This document shows positions 41,473 through 50,478 of a DNA stretch of 64,000 nt, one piece after another (the stretch's first letter is position 1; every line of letters begins with the position of its first letter). The DNA is taken from positions 1 to 64,000 of the forward strand of contig NZ_LGDD01000094.1 in NCBI RefSeq assembly GCF_001279695.1, read 5' to 3'. The translations under genes were made by a program, and so were the position numbers. Below the pieces are notes generated by a model. That model was not told where the DNA came from. It saw nothing but the letters and a program-made list of their open reading frames with translations, and searched no databases. Source of the DNA: Streptomyces sp. WM6378. Lineage in GTDB: Bacteria > Actinomycetota > Actinomycetes > Streptomycetales > Streptomycetaceae.

Positions 41473-42924
41473 TCAGGCGGCGGGCAGTGTCTGCGCCGAA
41501 GTCTCGTCGAGGTACTCCTCGCGGATCTCGCGCGGCCCGAACGGCCAGACCTTCTCGAAGCGTGCCCACAGGACGAAGGCGACGCAGCCGAGCGCCAGCC
41601 AGGCCAACGACCATTCGATGGGGTGGCGGCCGGGCGAGTTCTTGTCGGCGTAGCCGTAGATGGTGAGCCAGCCGACCAGGGCGATCAGGCTCGGCAGCGG
41701 GTAGAGCCACATCCGGTAGGGGCGGCGGAGCCCCGGCTGCCGCTTGCGCAGCACGGTCACGGCGAGGATCTGGGCGAGCGCCTGGACGATGACCATCACC
41801 GTGGTGAGGAACTGGATGAGGGTGGTCAGATCGGTGTGGCGGCCGATCATGAAGCCGACGGCGGTGATGACGCCCATGGTGACCAGGCCCAGCATCGGGA
41901 AGCGGTGCTTGGGGTGCAGCTTGGCGTACGGCCGGAAGAACACCTTGTCGCGGGCGGCGTCGTACGGGACCCGGGAGCCGCCGAGCAGGCCGGTGAAGAC
42001 GGAGGCGAACGCGGTGACCAGGATGAGGACGGTGACGACGTCGGCGGCGCCCTTGCCCCAGGTCTTCTCCAGGACCGCGGAGGCGACCGAGGTGGAGGCG
42101 ATGTCGTTCGGGTCCAGCATCCGCTGCCAGTCGATGACGCCGAGGGTGCCGATCTGGAGCAGCAGGTAGATCGCCATGATGCCGAGGACGGAGTAGATGA
42201 TGGAGCGCGGCAGGGTACGCCCGGGGTCCTTGATCTCGGCGCCCATGTAGGCGGTGGTGTTGTAGCCGAGGTAGTCGTAGATGCCGATGGTGAGACCCGC
42301 GGCGAATCCGAGCCAGAAGTGACTGCTCGTCAACTCGAAGGCGCCGGAGGGATAGTTGAAGGCGAGGTGCGGACTGAAGTCGGTGACGGCGGCGGTGATC
42401 ACCAGGGCCACCGAGGCGATCATCACGACCCACATCACCGCGGTGATCCTGGCGATGTGCTCGATGCCGCGCCAGAGCAGCAGGACCACGAGGACGATGA
42501 TGCCGAGCCCGATCAGGTCACCGGAGGTCTTGCCGAGGTCCGGGGCGAGGTAGCCGAGGTACTGGACGAATCCGACGACGCCGGTGGACATGATGAGCGG
42601 GATGAAGAGCATGGCCGTCCACACGAAGAGGAACGGCATCAGCCGGCCCGTGCGGTACTGGAAGGCCTGGCGCAGATAGACGTAGCTGCCGCCGGATCCG
42701 GGCAGCGATGCGCCGAGCTCGGCCCAGATGAGGCCGTCGGCCAGGGCGAGTATCGCGCCCGCGACGAAGCCGATGACGGCCTGCGGCCCGCCGAACGCGG
42801 CGACCATCAGCGGGATGGTCACGAAGGGGCCGATCCCGCACATCTGGCTCATGTTGATGGCGGTGGCCTGGAAGAGTCCGATCCGGCGGACGAAACCGCC
42901 GGCCGGCGGAGGGGTTCCGGACAC
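41473..42924 (-). CDS. APC superfamily permease (amino acid or amino sugar)
   Basis: 483 aa from GTG 42924 with GGGAGG seven bases upstream. About twelve to thirteen helices; helix 1 has the APC break GIGPFVTIPLMVAAFGGPQAV and the loops include GLIWAELGASLPGSGGSYVYLRQAF and GYNTTAYMGAEIKDPGRTLPRS. The last 25 residues are acidic and cytoplasmic. Amino acids are the usual substrates. It is divergent from a ROK repressor whose operator also precedes a secreted exo-glucosaminidase, so glucosamine or a related amino sugar is a reasonable alternative. Confidence 0.88.
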   Translation of the reverse strand: MSGTPPPAGGFVRRIGLFQATAINMSQMCGIGPFVTIPLMVAAFGGPQAVIGFVAGAILALADGLIWAELGASLPGSGGSYVYLRQAFQYRTGRLMPFLFVWTAMLFIPLIMSTGVVGFVQYLGYLAPDLGKTSGDLIGLGIIVLVVLLLWRGIEHIARITAVMWVVMIASVALVITAAVTDFSPHLAFNYPSGAFELTSSHFWLGFAAGLTIGIYDYLGYNTTAYMGAEIKDPGRTLPRSIIYSVLGIMAIYLLLQIGTLGVIDWQRMLDPNDIASTSVASAVLEKTWGKGAADVVTVLILVTAFASVFTGLLGGSRVPYDAARDKVFFRPYAKLHPKHRFPMLGLVTMGVITAVGFMIGRHTDLTTLIQFLTTVMVIVQALAQILAVTVLRKRQPGLRRPYRMWLYPLPSLIALVGWLTIYGYADKNSPGRHPIEWSLAWLALGCVAFVLWARFEKVWPFGPREIREEYLDETSAQTLPAA

Positions 42925-43012
42925 TGGGGTCCTCCCTGGGCTGATGACGAGAAGAGGAAGCTTTGCCGCCGATTCACCAGTGCAGGGATTCGCCTCGGCG
43001 TTGGGCGTGCTT

Positions 43013-43031
43013 AAGTTAAGGACCTTTACTT
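43013..43031. promoter_or_regulatory. ROK-type operator between the permease and the regulator
   Basis: AAGTTAAGGACCTTTACTT is a 19-bp dyad with one mismatch. It is AT-rich within GC-rich DNA and lies between the divergent permease (42924) and ROK gene (43087). A 13/19 match is found at 44334-44352 in front of the glycosidase gene. Confidence 0.65.
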
Positions 43032-43086
43032 TCACCGTCAAGGGGTCGTCAGTGAACAGCTCGGACCGATGCGTGAGAATGATGCG

Positions 43087-44262
43087 ATGACCAGCAGCGA
43101 CGAGGGTGGCGACCTGCCCTGGAACCCGCAGCGGCAGCGCAGTTCCAATGAGCGGCTGCTGCTCGACCGGCTGCGCGCCGGGGGCCCCGCGTCCCGGGCC
43201 CAGCTCGCGCGGGACACCGGCCTGTCCAAGCCCACCGTGTCCAGCGCGCTCGCCTCGCTCGAACTGGCGGGCCTGGTCCGCGAGGCGGGCACCATCACCC
43301 CCGAGCGGGGCCGGGCCGCCGTGCTCTACGCACCCGACCCGACGGCGGGTTACGCCCTCGGCGTCGACATCGGCCGGGCCTGGCTGCGGATCGCCCTGGC
43401 CGATCTCGACGGCAAGGTGGTCGCCCGCTCCGAGGTCCGCAACCACGCCCGCACCTCGGCCACGATGGCCGACCTGGTCGTCACCAGCGCGCACCAACTC
43501 GTCGAGGGCTCGGGCGTGGACGCGGACAAGGTCGCCCAGGCCGTGGTCGGCACCCCCGGCGTGTACGACGCCGAGAAGCGGCGCGTCCGCTATGCCCAGC
43601 ACCTGCCGGGCTGGGGCAGGCCGGGCCTCTTCGATCAGATGCGGGAGCGGCTCGGCATACCGCTCGCGGTCCACAACGACGCGAATCTGGCGGCGCTCGG
43701 CGAGTACACCTTCGGCGTCGGCGCGGGCAGCAGGCTCTTCGTGTACGTCATGATCGGCACCGGCCTCGGCATGGGCGTGGTCAGCGAGGGCCAGCTCTTC
43801 ACCGGCGCGCACGGCGGCGCGGGCGAGATCGGCTTCCTGCCGTGGCCCGGCCGCCAGAAGCCGGACACCCTGGAGGACGCGGTCTCCGGCGACGCGGTCG
43901 TCGCGGCCGCGCGCTCGCTCGGCATGGCGGGCCCGCTCACCGCGAAGGACGTCTTCGACGCGGCGCGGGCCGGAACTTCCCCCGCGGTCAAGGCGGTTCA
44001 GCTGGAGGGCGAACGGATCGCGCACACCGTCGCGGTGGTCGCGGCAGTCCTCGACCCCGACCTCGTGGTGCTCGGCGGCGGCGTCGGCCACAGCGCCGAT
44101 CTGCTCCTGCGGCCAGTACGGGAGACGCTGCGTGCGCTCACCCCGCTGCGGCCGAAGGTGGCGCGGAGTTCGCTCGGAGAGGACGCGGTGCTGCTCGGCG
44201 CGGTGGCGACCGCGCTCGGCACGGCACGGGACGTGGCCTTCGAGCGGCGCTCGGCGCACTGA
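43087..44262 (+). CDS. ROK family transcriptional repressor
   Basis: 391 aa from ATG 43087 (GTG 43069 possible). The winged helix is NERLLLDRLRAGGPASRAQLARDTGLSKPTVSSALASLELAGLVRE. The sugar-kinase-like domain follows: GYALGVDIGRAWLRIALADLDG, VGTPGVYD, LAVHNDANLAALGEYTFG and GTGLGMGV...GAHGGAGEIGFLP. The usual ROK zinc-binding cysteine cluster seems absent. It resembles CsnR, the ROK repressor of chitosanase genes in S. lividans, in both type and genomic context. The likely inducer is glucosamine or a chito-oligosaccharide. Confidence 0.88.
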   Translation: MTSSDEGGDLPWNPQRQRSSNERLLLDRLRAGGPASRAQLARDTGLSKPTVSSALASLELAGLVREAGTITPERGRAAVLYAPDPTAGYALGVDIGRAWLRIALADLDGKVVARSEVRNHARTSATMADLVVTSAHQLVEGSGVDADKVAQAVVGTPGVYDAEKRRVRYAQHLPGWGRPGLFDQMRERLGIPLAVHNDANLAALGEYTFGVGAGSRLFVYVMIGTGLGMGVVSEGQLFTGAHGGAGEIGFLPWPGRQKPDTLEDAVSGDAVVAAARSLGMAGPLTAKDVFDAARAGTSPAVKAVQLEGERIAHTVAVVAAVLDPDLVVLGGGVGHSADLLLRPVRETLRALTPLRPKVARSSLGEDAVLLGAVATALGTARDVAFERRSAH

Positions 44263-44291
44263 GGACACCGCGTCACCGCTCAGGCCTGCGA

Positions 44292-44321
44292 TTGACATGC
44301 CCCTCTCACCCCCTCTAGCTT
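44292..44321 (+). promoter_or_regulatory. Vegetative-type promoter of the exo-glucosaminidase gene
   Basis: TTGACA (44292-44297) and TAGCTT (44316-44321) are spaced by 18 bp, matching HrdB/sigma-70 promoters. The ROK-like dyad begins 12 bp after the -10, at the expected start of transcription. Confidence 0.65.
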
Positions 44322-44333
44322 GCTGGTACGAGT

Positions 44334-44352
44334 TAGTAAGGCTTCTTTACTT
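44334..44352. promoter_or_regulatory. ROK-type operator before the exo-glucosaminidase gene
   Basis: TAGTAAGGCTTCTTTACTT contains arms AGTAAGG and CTTTACT around CTT. It aligns with the 43013 site at 13 of 19 bases, including the whole CTTTACTT half. Its place just after the -10 box would allow a bound repressor to block initiation. Confidence 0.65.
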
Positions 44353-44494
44353 GGGTTCCTTCACTTGGGCGGTTCTCCTTCGTCGAGTTCGTCGAGCCGC
44401 TCCCGAACCCGAGCCGTTCTCGACTTGAGCTGTTCTCCAGCCGAGTCGCCCTAGCGATGCGCGGATGTTCCGACCAGCCCCCTGGGAGACCACC

Positions 44495-47212
44495 GTGTTC
44501 CACCGCCCTGCCTCCGTGCGCCGAAGGACCGCCGCTGTCGCGGCACTCGGCCTGGTCCTCGCCCTCACCGCCGGCACCTCGTCGGCGACGCCCAGCACGC
44601 CTCCTGCCAACGGCCGGGCGCCCGTCGTCGCCTCGACGCCGGGCAGCACGACCGCCCTCGCCGGATACGCGATCCAGTCGACGGCCAAGGTCACCGACTC
44701 CCCGGCCGCCGTATCGAGCCCCGGCTATCCCACCACCGGCTGGGTCGCGGCCGCCCCGCGCTCCACGGTCCTGGCCGCACTGCTCGCGGCAGGCAAGTAC
44801 GCGGACCCCTTCTACTCGACCAACCAGCAGAAGATCCCGAAGTCCGACTTCACGGTCCCCTGGTGGTACCGCTCGGACTTCACCGTCGCCGACACGGCAT
44901 CGCGCACCTACCTCGACTTCAGCGGGGTGATCTCCGCCGCCGACGTGTACGTGAACGGCAAGCAGGTCGCCGACAAGGGTGCGGTCACCGGCGCGTACAC
45001 CCAACACGAGCTGGACGTAAGTGAGTTGGTGAGGACGGGCACGAACACGGTGGCCTTCCGGATCCAGCCCAACGACCCGAAGAAGAACGTCACGATGGGC
45101 TGGATCGACTGGCTGCAGCCGCCGCCCGACGAGAACATGGGCATCGTCCGCGATGTGGTCGTCAGACGCGGAGGCCGGGTCGCGCTGCGCGACGCACACG
45201 TGGTGACGTCCCTCGCGGTGCCGTCCCTGTCGTCCGCCGACCTGACCGTGAAGGCACAGGCCCGCAACGACTCGGCGGCCCGGGTCACCGCGACCGTGTC
45301 CGGCACGATCGGCCGGATCACGTTCAGCCAGGACGTCACGCTCAAGGCCCACGAGACGAAAACGGTCACCTTCACCCCGGCCGGCTTTCCCCAACTCCGC
45401 CTGACATCACCGCAGGTGTGGTGGCCGGCGGGCATGGGGGCGCAACCGCTGTACGACCTGAACCTGACGGCCTCGGTCGCCGGGAGCGCGTCCGATACGG
45501 CTCGCGAGTCGTTCGGCATCCGCGATGTGAAGGCCCCGCTGAACGCCGATGGCGCGCGCCAGTACTCGGTCAACGGACGCCCGCTGCTGATCAAGGGCGG
45601 CGGCTGGTCCCCGGACGAGTATCTGCGCTGGGACCGCACCTATGTGGAGGACCGGCTGAAGTACGCACTCGACCTGGGGCTCAACACGATCCGCCTGGAA
45701 GGGCACATCGAGCCGGACGAGTTCTTCGACCTTGCCGACCGCTACGGCATTCTGACCCTGCCCGGCTGGGAGTGCTGCGACAAGTGGGAGGGCCAGGTCA
45801 ACGGCGGCGAATCCGGCGACAAGTGGACCGCCTCCGACTATCCGGTGGCGAAGGCGTCCATGGCGGCGGAGGCCGCCCGCCTGCGCGACCACCCGAGCGT
45901 GATCTCGTTCCTGATCGGCAGCGACTTCGCCCCCGACAAGACGATCGAGAAGAACTACGTGGACGCCCTGAAGGCGGCCGACTGGCCGACCCCGGTGGTG
46001 GCCGCCGCGTCCGACAACTCCGCCCCGATAACGGGGAGTTCTGGCATGAAGATGACGGGCCCGTACGACTGGGTGCCGCCGGACTACTGGTACAACAAGC
46101 AGGAGGGCGGGGCCACCGGGTTCAACTCCGAGACCAGCGCGGGCCCCGACATCCCTACCCTCGACACCCTGCGCCGCATGCTGTCACCGGCGGAGCTCGA
46201 CACCCTGTGGAAGTCCCCGTCGGCGAAGCAGTACCACCGCTCCCCCTCCTCCACCTTCGCGACGCTGAAGCTGTACGACGACGCCCTGGCCGGCCGTTAC
46301 GGCACCCCGACCGGCCTCGCCGACTACGTACGCAAGGCGCAGCTGGCGCAGTACGAGAACGTGCGGGCCCAGTTCGAGGCGTACGGCCGCAACGCGAAGG
46401 ACGCCACGAAGCCGGCGACCGGGGTCGTGTACTGGATGTTCAACAGCGGATGGACGTCCCTGCACTGGCAGTTGATGGACCGTTACCTTGATCAGGGCGG
46501 CGCCTACTTCGGTGCGAAGAAGGCGAACGAACCGCTGCACATCCAGTACTCGTACGGCAACCGCGCGGTGTCGGTCGTGAACAGTCGCCGGGACGCGGCC
46601 TCCGGGCTCACCGCCCGCGTCTCGCTCTTCGACCCGGACGGCACCCGCGCGTACGACCGCACGGTGACGGGTGTGGACGTCGGCGGCAACGGCGCGAGCA
46701 CCACCGCGCTGACCGTCCCGGCGTCGGTGGGCGGCCTGTCGACCACGTACCTGGCCAAGCTGGTGCTGAGCGACGGTTCGGGCAAGGAGGTGAGCCGCAA
46801 TGTGTACTGGCTCTCCACCAAGCCCGACGTCCTCGACTACGCCCACACGGACTGGTTCCACACCCCGACCACGGCGTACGCAGACCTGAAGGGCCTGGCC
46901 GCGATGCCGAGGGCGACGGTGTCCGCGAGCGGGACGACGAAGGTGGACGCGGACGGCACGTCGACGACAACGGTGACCGTACGGAACACGGGCCCGGGGA
47001 GGACCCCGGCGCTCCTCACGGACGTACACCTGGTGAACGCCGACGGGGCCCCGGTCCTCCCCGTGCAGTGGTCGGACAACCAGGTGAGCCTGTGGCCCGG
47101 GGAGTCGACGACCGTGACGGCGACGTACCGCACGGCGGACCTGCACGGCTCGGCGCCGATGCTGCGCGTATCGGGGTGGAACACGGCGACGGCTACGGTG
47201 CCGGGGAACTGA
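44495..47212 (+). CDS. csxA: Secreted exo-beta-D-glucosaminidase, GH2 (CsxA-like)
   Basis: 905 aa from GTG 44495, with GGGAG six bases upstream. Signal peptide about 1-35. A sugar-binding jelly roll (YRSDFTVADTASRTYLDFSG), Ig-like domain and TIM barrel follow. The catalytic acid is an Asp, not Glu: FLIGSDFAPD (Asp477). The nucleophile is Glu546 in FNSETSAGPD. The Asp/Glu pair, 69 residues apart, reproduces the special arrangement of Amycolatopsis CsxA, an exo-chitosanase releasing glucosamine. Two more beta-domains end the chain. The promoter has a ROK dyad matching the one upstream of the neighbouring regulator. Confidence 0.9.
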   Translation: MFHRPASVRRRTAAVAALGLVLALTAGTSSATPSTPPANGRAPVVASTPGSTTALAGYAIQSTAKVTDSPAAVSSPGYPTTGWVAAAPRSTVLAALLAAGKYADPFYSTNQQKIPKSDFTVPWWYRSDFTVADTASRTYLDFSGVISAADVYVNGKQVADKGAVTGAYTQHELDVSELVRTGTNTVAFRIQPNDPKKNVTMGWIDWLQPPPDENMGIVRDVVVRRGGRVALRDAHVVTSLAVPSLSSADLTVKAQARNDSAARVTATVSGTIGRITFSQDVTLKAHETKTVTFTPAGFPQLRLTSPQVWWPAGMGAQPLYDLNLTASVAGSASDTARESFGIRDVKAPLNADGARQYSVNGRPLLIKGGGWSPDEYLRWDRTYVEDRLKYALDLGLNTIRLEGHIEPDEFFDLADRYGILTLPGWECCDKWEGQVNGGESGDKWTASDYPVAKASMAAEAARLRDHPSVISFLIGSDFAPDKTIEKNYVDALKAADWPTPVVAAASDNSAPITGSSGMKMTGPYDWVPPDYWYNKQEGGATGFNSETSAGPDIPTLDTLRRMLSPAELDTLWKSPSAKQYHRSPSSTFATLKLYDDALAGRYGTPTGLADYVRKAQLAQYENVRAQFEAYGRNAKDATKPATGVVYWMFNSGWTSLHWQLMDRYLDQGGAYFGAKKANEPLHIQYSYGNRAVSVVNSRRDAASGLTARVSLFDPDGTRAYDRTVTGVDVGGNGASTTALTVPASVGGLSTTYLAKLVLSDGSGKEVSRNVYWLSTKPDVLDYAHTDWFHTPTTAYADLKGLAAMPRATVSASGTTKVDADGTSTTTVTVRNTGPGRTPALLTDVHLVNADGAPVLPVQWSDNQVSLWPGESTTVTATYRTADLHGSAPMLRVSGWNTATATVPGN

Positions 47213-47226
47213 CGCGCACCCTGCGG

Positions 47227-47298
47227 GAGCTGTGCGCGGGGCTCGACATGACCCGCCAGTCGGTGAGCAAGCACCTGGCCGTACTGCAAGGCGCCGGC
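47227..47298 (+). pseudogene. ArsR helix-turn-helix fragment
   Basis: Directly after the glycosidase, plus-strand codons 47227-47298 read ELCAGLDMTRQSVSKHLAVLQGAG. This is the recognition-helix block of ArsR regulators of the kind paired with SRPBCC proteins. Nothing ArsR-like precedes or follows it, so it is the relic of a deleted gene. Confidence 0.6.
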
Positions 47299-47316
47299 CG
47301 TGACGGCAGCGGGCCG

Positions 47317-48474
47317 TCAGCGATGCCCGTGGGCGTTGAGCCGGGCGGCCTGGCGCGTCAGGTGGTCGCGTTCGGCGAGGTTGGCCGCCTTGCGGGCCGC
47401 CTCGGCGTAGAGCCGCGCCGCCGTCGCCAGGTCGCCGTCGCGCTCGTGGAGGTACGCCGCCACCGCGATGTGGCGGGGCAGCGAGTCGTCAAGGGTGGCG
47501 AGCACCGCGAGGCCGGCCCGCGGCCCGTCGGCCTCACCGACGGCCACCGCACGGTTGAGCCGGACGACCGGGCTGTCGGTCAGCCGCACGAGCTCGTCGT
47601 ACCACTCGACGATCTGCACCCAGTCGGTCTCCGCGGCGGTCTGCGCGTCGGCGTGCAGCGCGGCGATGGCGGCCTGCGCCTGGAACTCGCCCAATTGGTC
47701 GCGGGCGAGGGCCGCCTGCAGGATCGCGACGCCCTCGGCGATCGCTCCGGTGTCCCACCTGCCGCGGTCCTGCTCCGCGAGCGGCACCAGGCTGCCGTCG
47801 GGCCCGGTCCGCGAAGCACGCCGGGCGTGGTGGAGCAGCATGAGGGCGAGCAGCCCGGCCACTTCGGGGTGGTCGATGACGGCGGCGAGCTGCCGGGTGA
47901 GCCGGACCGCCTCGGCGGCGAGGTCGACGTCGCCGGAGTAGCCCTCGTTGAAGACCAGGTAGAGGACGCGCAGCACGGTGGCGACATCCCCTGGCTGGTC
48001 GAACCGTATGCCGGAGACGGTGCGCTTGGCCCGGCTGATGCGCTGCGCCATGGTCGCCTCGGGCACCAGGTAGGCTCGGGCGATCTGACGGGTGGTCAGC
48101 CCACCGACGGCGCGCAGCGTGAGCGCCACCGCGGACGACGGCGTCAGCGACGGGTGGGCGCACAGGAAGTACAGCCGGAGCGTGTCGTCCGCCGAGGGCA
48201 CGGGCCCTGGCGCCGGTTCCTCGTCGGCCCGGTCCTCACGGCGGCGCCGGGCGGTGTCGGCCCGGGTCGCGTCCAGGAAACGGCGCCAGGCCACCGTGAC
48301 CAGCCAGCCCTTCGCATCCCGCGGAGGGTCGGCCGGCCACGCGCGGACCGCCTCCACCAGCGCGTCCTGCACGGCGTCCTCGGCCGCCGCGAAGTCGGCT
48401 CCGCGGCGGACGAGGACGGTGAGCACGCTCGGCGTGAGGCTGCGCAGCAGTGCCTCGTTCACCGGGGAAGTCAC
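47317..48474 (-). CDS. ECF42-type RNA polymerase sigma factor with C-terminal extension
   Basis: 385 aa from GTG 48474, overlapping the YCII stop (GTGA). Sigma region 2 (AAEDAVQDALVEAVRAWPADPPRDAKGWLVTVAWRRFLDATRA) and region 4 (TPSSAVALTLRAVGGLTTRQIARAYLVPEATMAQRISRAKR) are present. A 200-residue helical extension follows, containing FNEGYSGDVDLAAEAVRLTRQL and a TPR-like end. This architecture, and coupling to a YCII/DGPF protein, defines ECF42 sigma factors, which have no classical anti-sigma factor. Targets usually include their own operon. Confidence 0.92.
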   Translation of the reverse strand: MTSPVNEALLRSLTPSVLTVLVRRGADFAAAEDAVQDALVEAVRAWPADPPRDAKGWLVTVAWRRFLDATRADTARRRREDRADEEPAPGPVPSADDTLRLYFLCAHPSLTPSSAVALTLRAVGGLTTRQIARAYLVPEATMAQRISRAKRTVSGIRFDQPGDVATVLRVLYLVFNEGYSGDVDLAAEAVRLTRQLAAVIDHPEVAGLLALMLLHHARRASRTGPDGSLVPLAEQDRGRWDTGAIAEGVAILQAALARDQLGEFQAQAAIAALHADAQTAAETDWVQIVEWYDELVRLTDSPVVRLNRAVAVGEADGPRAGLAVLATLDDSLPRHIAVAAYLHERDGDLATAARLYAEAARKAANLAERDHLTRQAARLNAHGHR

Positions 48475-48878
48475 TCCGTGATCGTGGGCGGCGCGGCCAG
48501 GAACGGGCGCACCTCCAGCCACTCGTGGATCGGCTTCCCGCCCGCGCCCGGAGCAGCGGACAGCTCCCCGGCCAGCTCGACGGCCCGCTCGTAGGAGTCG
48601 ACGTCGATCACCATCCAGCCGGCGATCAGGTCCTTGGTCTCGGCGAACGGCCCGTCGGTGACCGGCGGCCGCCCCTCGCCGTCGTACCGGACCCACGCCC
48701 CCTCGGGAGCGAGCGCCTGCCCGTCGACGAACTCCCCGGTCTTCTCCAGCCGGTCCGCGAAGTCCTGCATGTACTGCATGTGCGCCGAGATCTCCTGCGG
48801 AGTCCACTGGTCCATGGGCACGCAGTTGACCGCGGATGGGGCGCCACGGTAGTGCTTGAGCAGCAAGTACTTGGCCAT
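48471..48878 (-). CDS. YCII/DGPF-domain protein, partner of the ECF42 sigma factor
   Basis: 135 aa from ATG 48878 with GAGGAGAAC directly upstream. Ferredoxin-like fold starting AKYLLLKHYRG, with the signature VTDGPFAETKDLIAGWMVIDVDSYERAVELA (DGPF). The conserved His/Asp pair of active YCII enzymes is not evident. The role in ECF42 systems is thought to be stress-related, but the mechanism is not clear. The first gene of a two-gene operon, with a 4-bp overlap into the sigma gene. Confidence 0.92.
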   Translation of the reverse strand: MAKYLLLKHYRGAPSAVNCVPMDQWTPQEISAHMQYMQDFADRLEKTGEFVDGQALAPEGAWVRYDGEGRPPVTDGPFAETKDLIAGWMVIDVDSYERAVELAGELSAAPGAGGKPIHEWLEVRPFLAAPPTITE

Positions 48879-48922
48879 GATGTTCTCCTCGGTACTGATG
48901 CGACCCATTGTGGTCGCGCTCA

Positions 48923-50449
48923 CTACGGGGACGGAGCAGATCCCGGGTTCTCGACATGGCCGCCACATCTTTTTTCTGGCTCTTCCGCCGGCTGATGCCT
49001 GCCGGAGCGTCTCCCACTCGGTCCGGGTGAGCTCGTACTCAAGGTCCGGGCCTTCGTCCAGCCGGGGTTCCCGGTGCGGGCGAACGCGACCCAGGCGCCG
49101 TGTACCTGGGCTGCGAGTCCTGGCGGGGCGGGGTCGGGGCCGAGCAGGCCGGTGTTCCCGTGCAGCCGGGGTTCGTCGGCCGTGTCGAACACGAAGGGCA
49201 GTTCAACGGTGTGGGCGGCGCCGAGTCGCCCGCCCAGGGCCGTCGAGCGGTACCCGAACGAGTAGAGGTGGGTGCGGCCGCCCGAGATCCGTGCGTGGGC
49301 CTGCGCCATGCGCGTCGTGCCGGCTTGGAACAAGGCCTGTCCGAGTACGGCGGAGTGGAGTTCGCCCGGTGTCGCGTTCGGCCGCGCCGCGCGCAGAGCG
49401 GCGAGTACGGTCCCCGGGTCTGCCTGGACGCGGGTGGCGGCGGCAAGCAGGTCGGCTTCCGTCGTGGACTCCAGGTGGCCCTTCGGTACGAGGTAGAGGT
49501 GCCCTTCTTCGGTGTTGGTGCCGATGAGCAGGTCGACGTTGCCGGCCGGGCCTTCGGCGAGGCTGTCGGCGGGCTGGACCGGCAGGACCAGGCTGAAGGG
49601 GCTGAGCCCGGCCAGCGGGTCCCTGGCCGTGCGGGTGTCGAGGTCGAGGCCGGCCAGTGCGGGCAGGGTCGCCAGGAAGCGCTCGTCCGGGATCGGGGCG
49701 AACGCCTCGGCGGTCGGTTCGACGCCCAGTGCGGCGGCTGCCGCGGCGGCGACCCGTTGCGCTTGTTCGGGGGTGAACGCGCCGGTTCCGTTGCCGCTTT
49801 GGATGATCGCTCGCCGGAACAGTCCGGTGGCCCGCGGTGTAGCGAGCAGCGCGCCGATGAGCGTGGCGCCTGCGGACTGGCCGAAGATCGTGACGTTGTC
49901 GGGGTCGCCGCCGAACGCCGCGATCGTGTCCTGTACCCAGCGGAGGGCGGCGAGCACGTCGAGTAGTCCGCGGTTGGCCGGGGCGCCCGCCAGATCGAGG
50001 AAACCGGGGATGCCGAGGCGGTAGTTCACCGTCACGAGGACGACGCCGTCGCGGGTGAACGCGCTGCCCTCGTAGAGCGCGGCGCGGTTCGAGCCGGTGG
50101 CGAAGCCGCCGCCGTGCACGAAAACCATGACGGGGCGCCTGCCGTCGTCGGCGGCGGGCGTGTGGACGTCGACGGTGAGGTACTCCTCGCCGGGCACCCA
50201 GCCCGGTCCGAAGTAGGGGGTCATGTCGAGTGGGCCGAAGTCGCGGGTCGGCTGGGGAGCGGTGGGCGAGGGCTGCGCGGCGTCGCGGACGCCGGACCAG
50301 CCCGGGTGCGGTGCGGGTGGGGCGAAACGGCCGGCCCCGGTCGGTGCCGCCGCGTAGGGCAGGGCGCGGTAGCGTTCGCCGGATCCGCCACGGATGCCGC
50401 GCACGGCGCCCGCCGGGGTTGTGACGACTGGATCTGTTTGCTGCGGCAC
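48923..50449 (-). CDS. Type-B carboxylesterase with aberrant C-terminus
   Basis: 508 aa from GTG 50449. Esterase landmarks: PVMVFVHGGGFATGS (oxyanion hole), GNAG-like DNVTIFGQSAGATLIGALL (nucleophile Ser), EEGHLYL and AHTVELPFVFDTADEP (catalytic His). After WVAFARTGNPGW, where family members continue with a conserved W-P-Y and TM-F-D ending, the frame runs on through 45 Ser/Arg/Pro-rich residues. The other frame here reads DEGPDLEYELTRTEW, so a frameshift or recombination at the 3' end is likely. It lies 30 bp after the MBL gene on the same strand. Confidence 0.82.
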   Translation of the reverse strand: MPQQTDPVVTTPAGAVRGIRGGSGERYRALPYAAAPTGAGRFAPPAPHPGWSGVRDAAQPSPTAPQPTRDFGPLDMTPYFGPGWVPGEEYLTVDVHTPAADDGRRPVMVFVHGGGFATGSNRAALYEGSAFTRDGVVLVTVNYRLGIPGFLDLAGAPANRGLLDVLAALRWVQDTIAAFGGDPDNVTIFGQSAGATLIGALLATPRATGLFRRAIIQSGNGTGAFTPEQAQRVAAAAAAALGVEPTAEAFAPIPDERFLATLPALAGLDLDTRTARDPLAGLSPFSLVLPVQPADSLAEGPAGNVDLLIGTNTEEGHLYLVPKGHLESTTEADLLAAATRVQADPGTVLAALRAARPNATPGELHSAVLGQALFQAGTTRMAQAHARISGGRTHLYSFGYRSTALGGRLGAAHTVELPFVFDTADEPRLHGNTGLLGPDPAPPGLAAQVHGAWVAFARTGNPGWTKARTLSTSSPGPSGRRSGRHQPAEEPEKRCGGHVENPGSAPSP

Positions 50450-50478
50450 GGGACACGTTTCCTCTCTGGAGGGAGACC

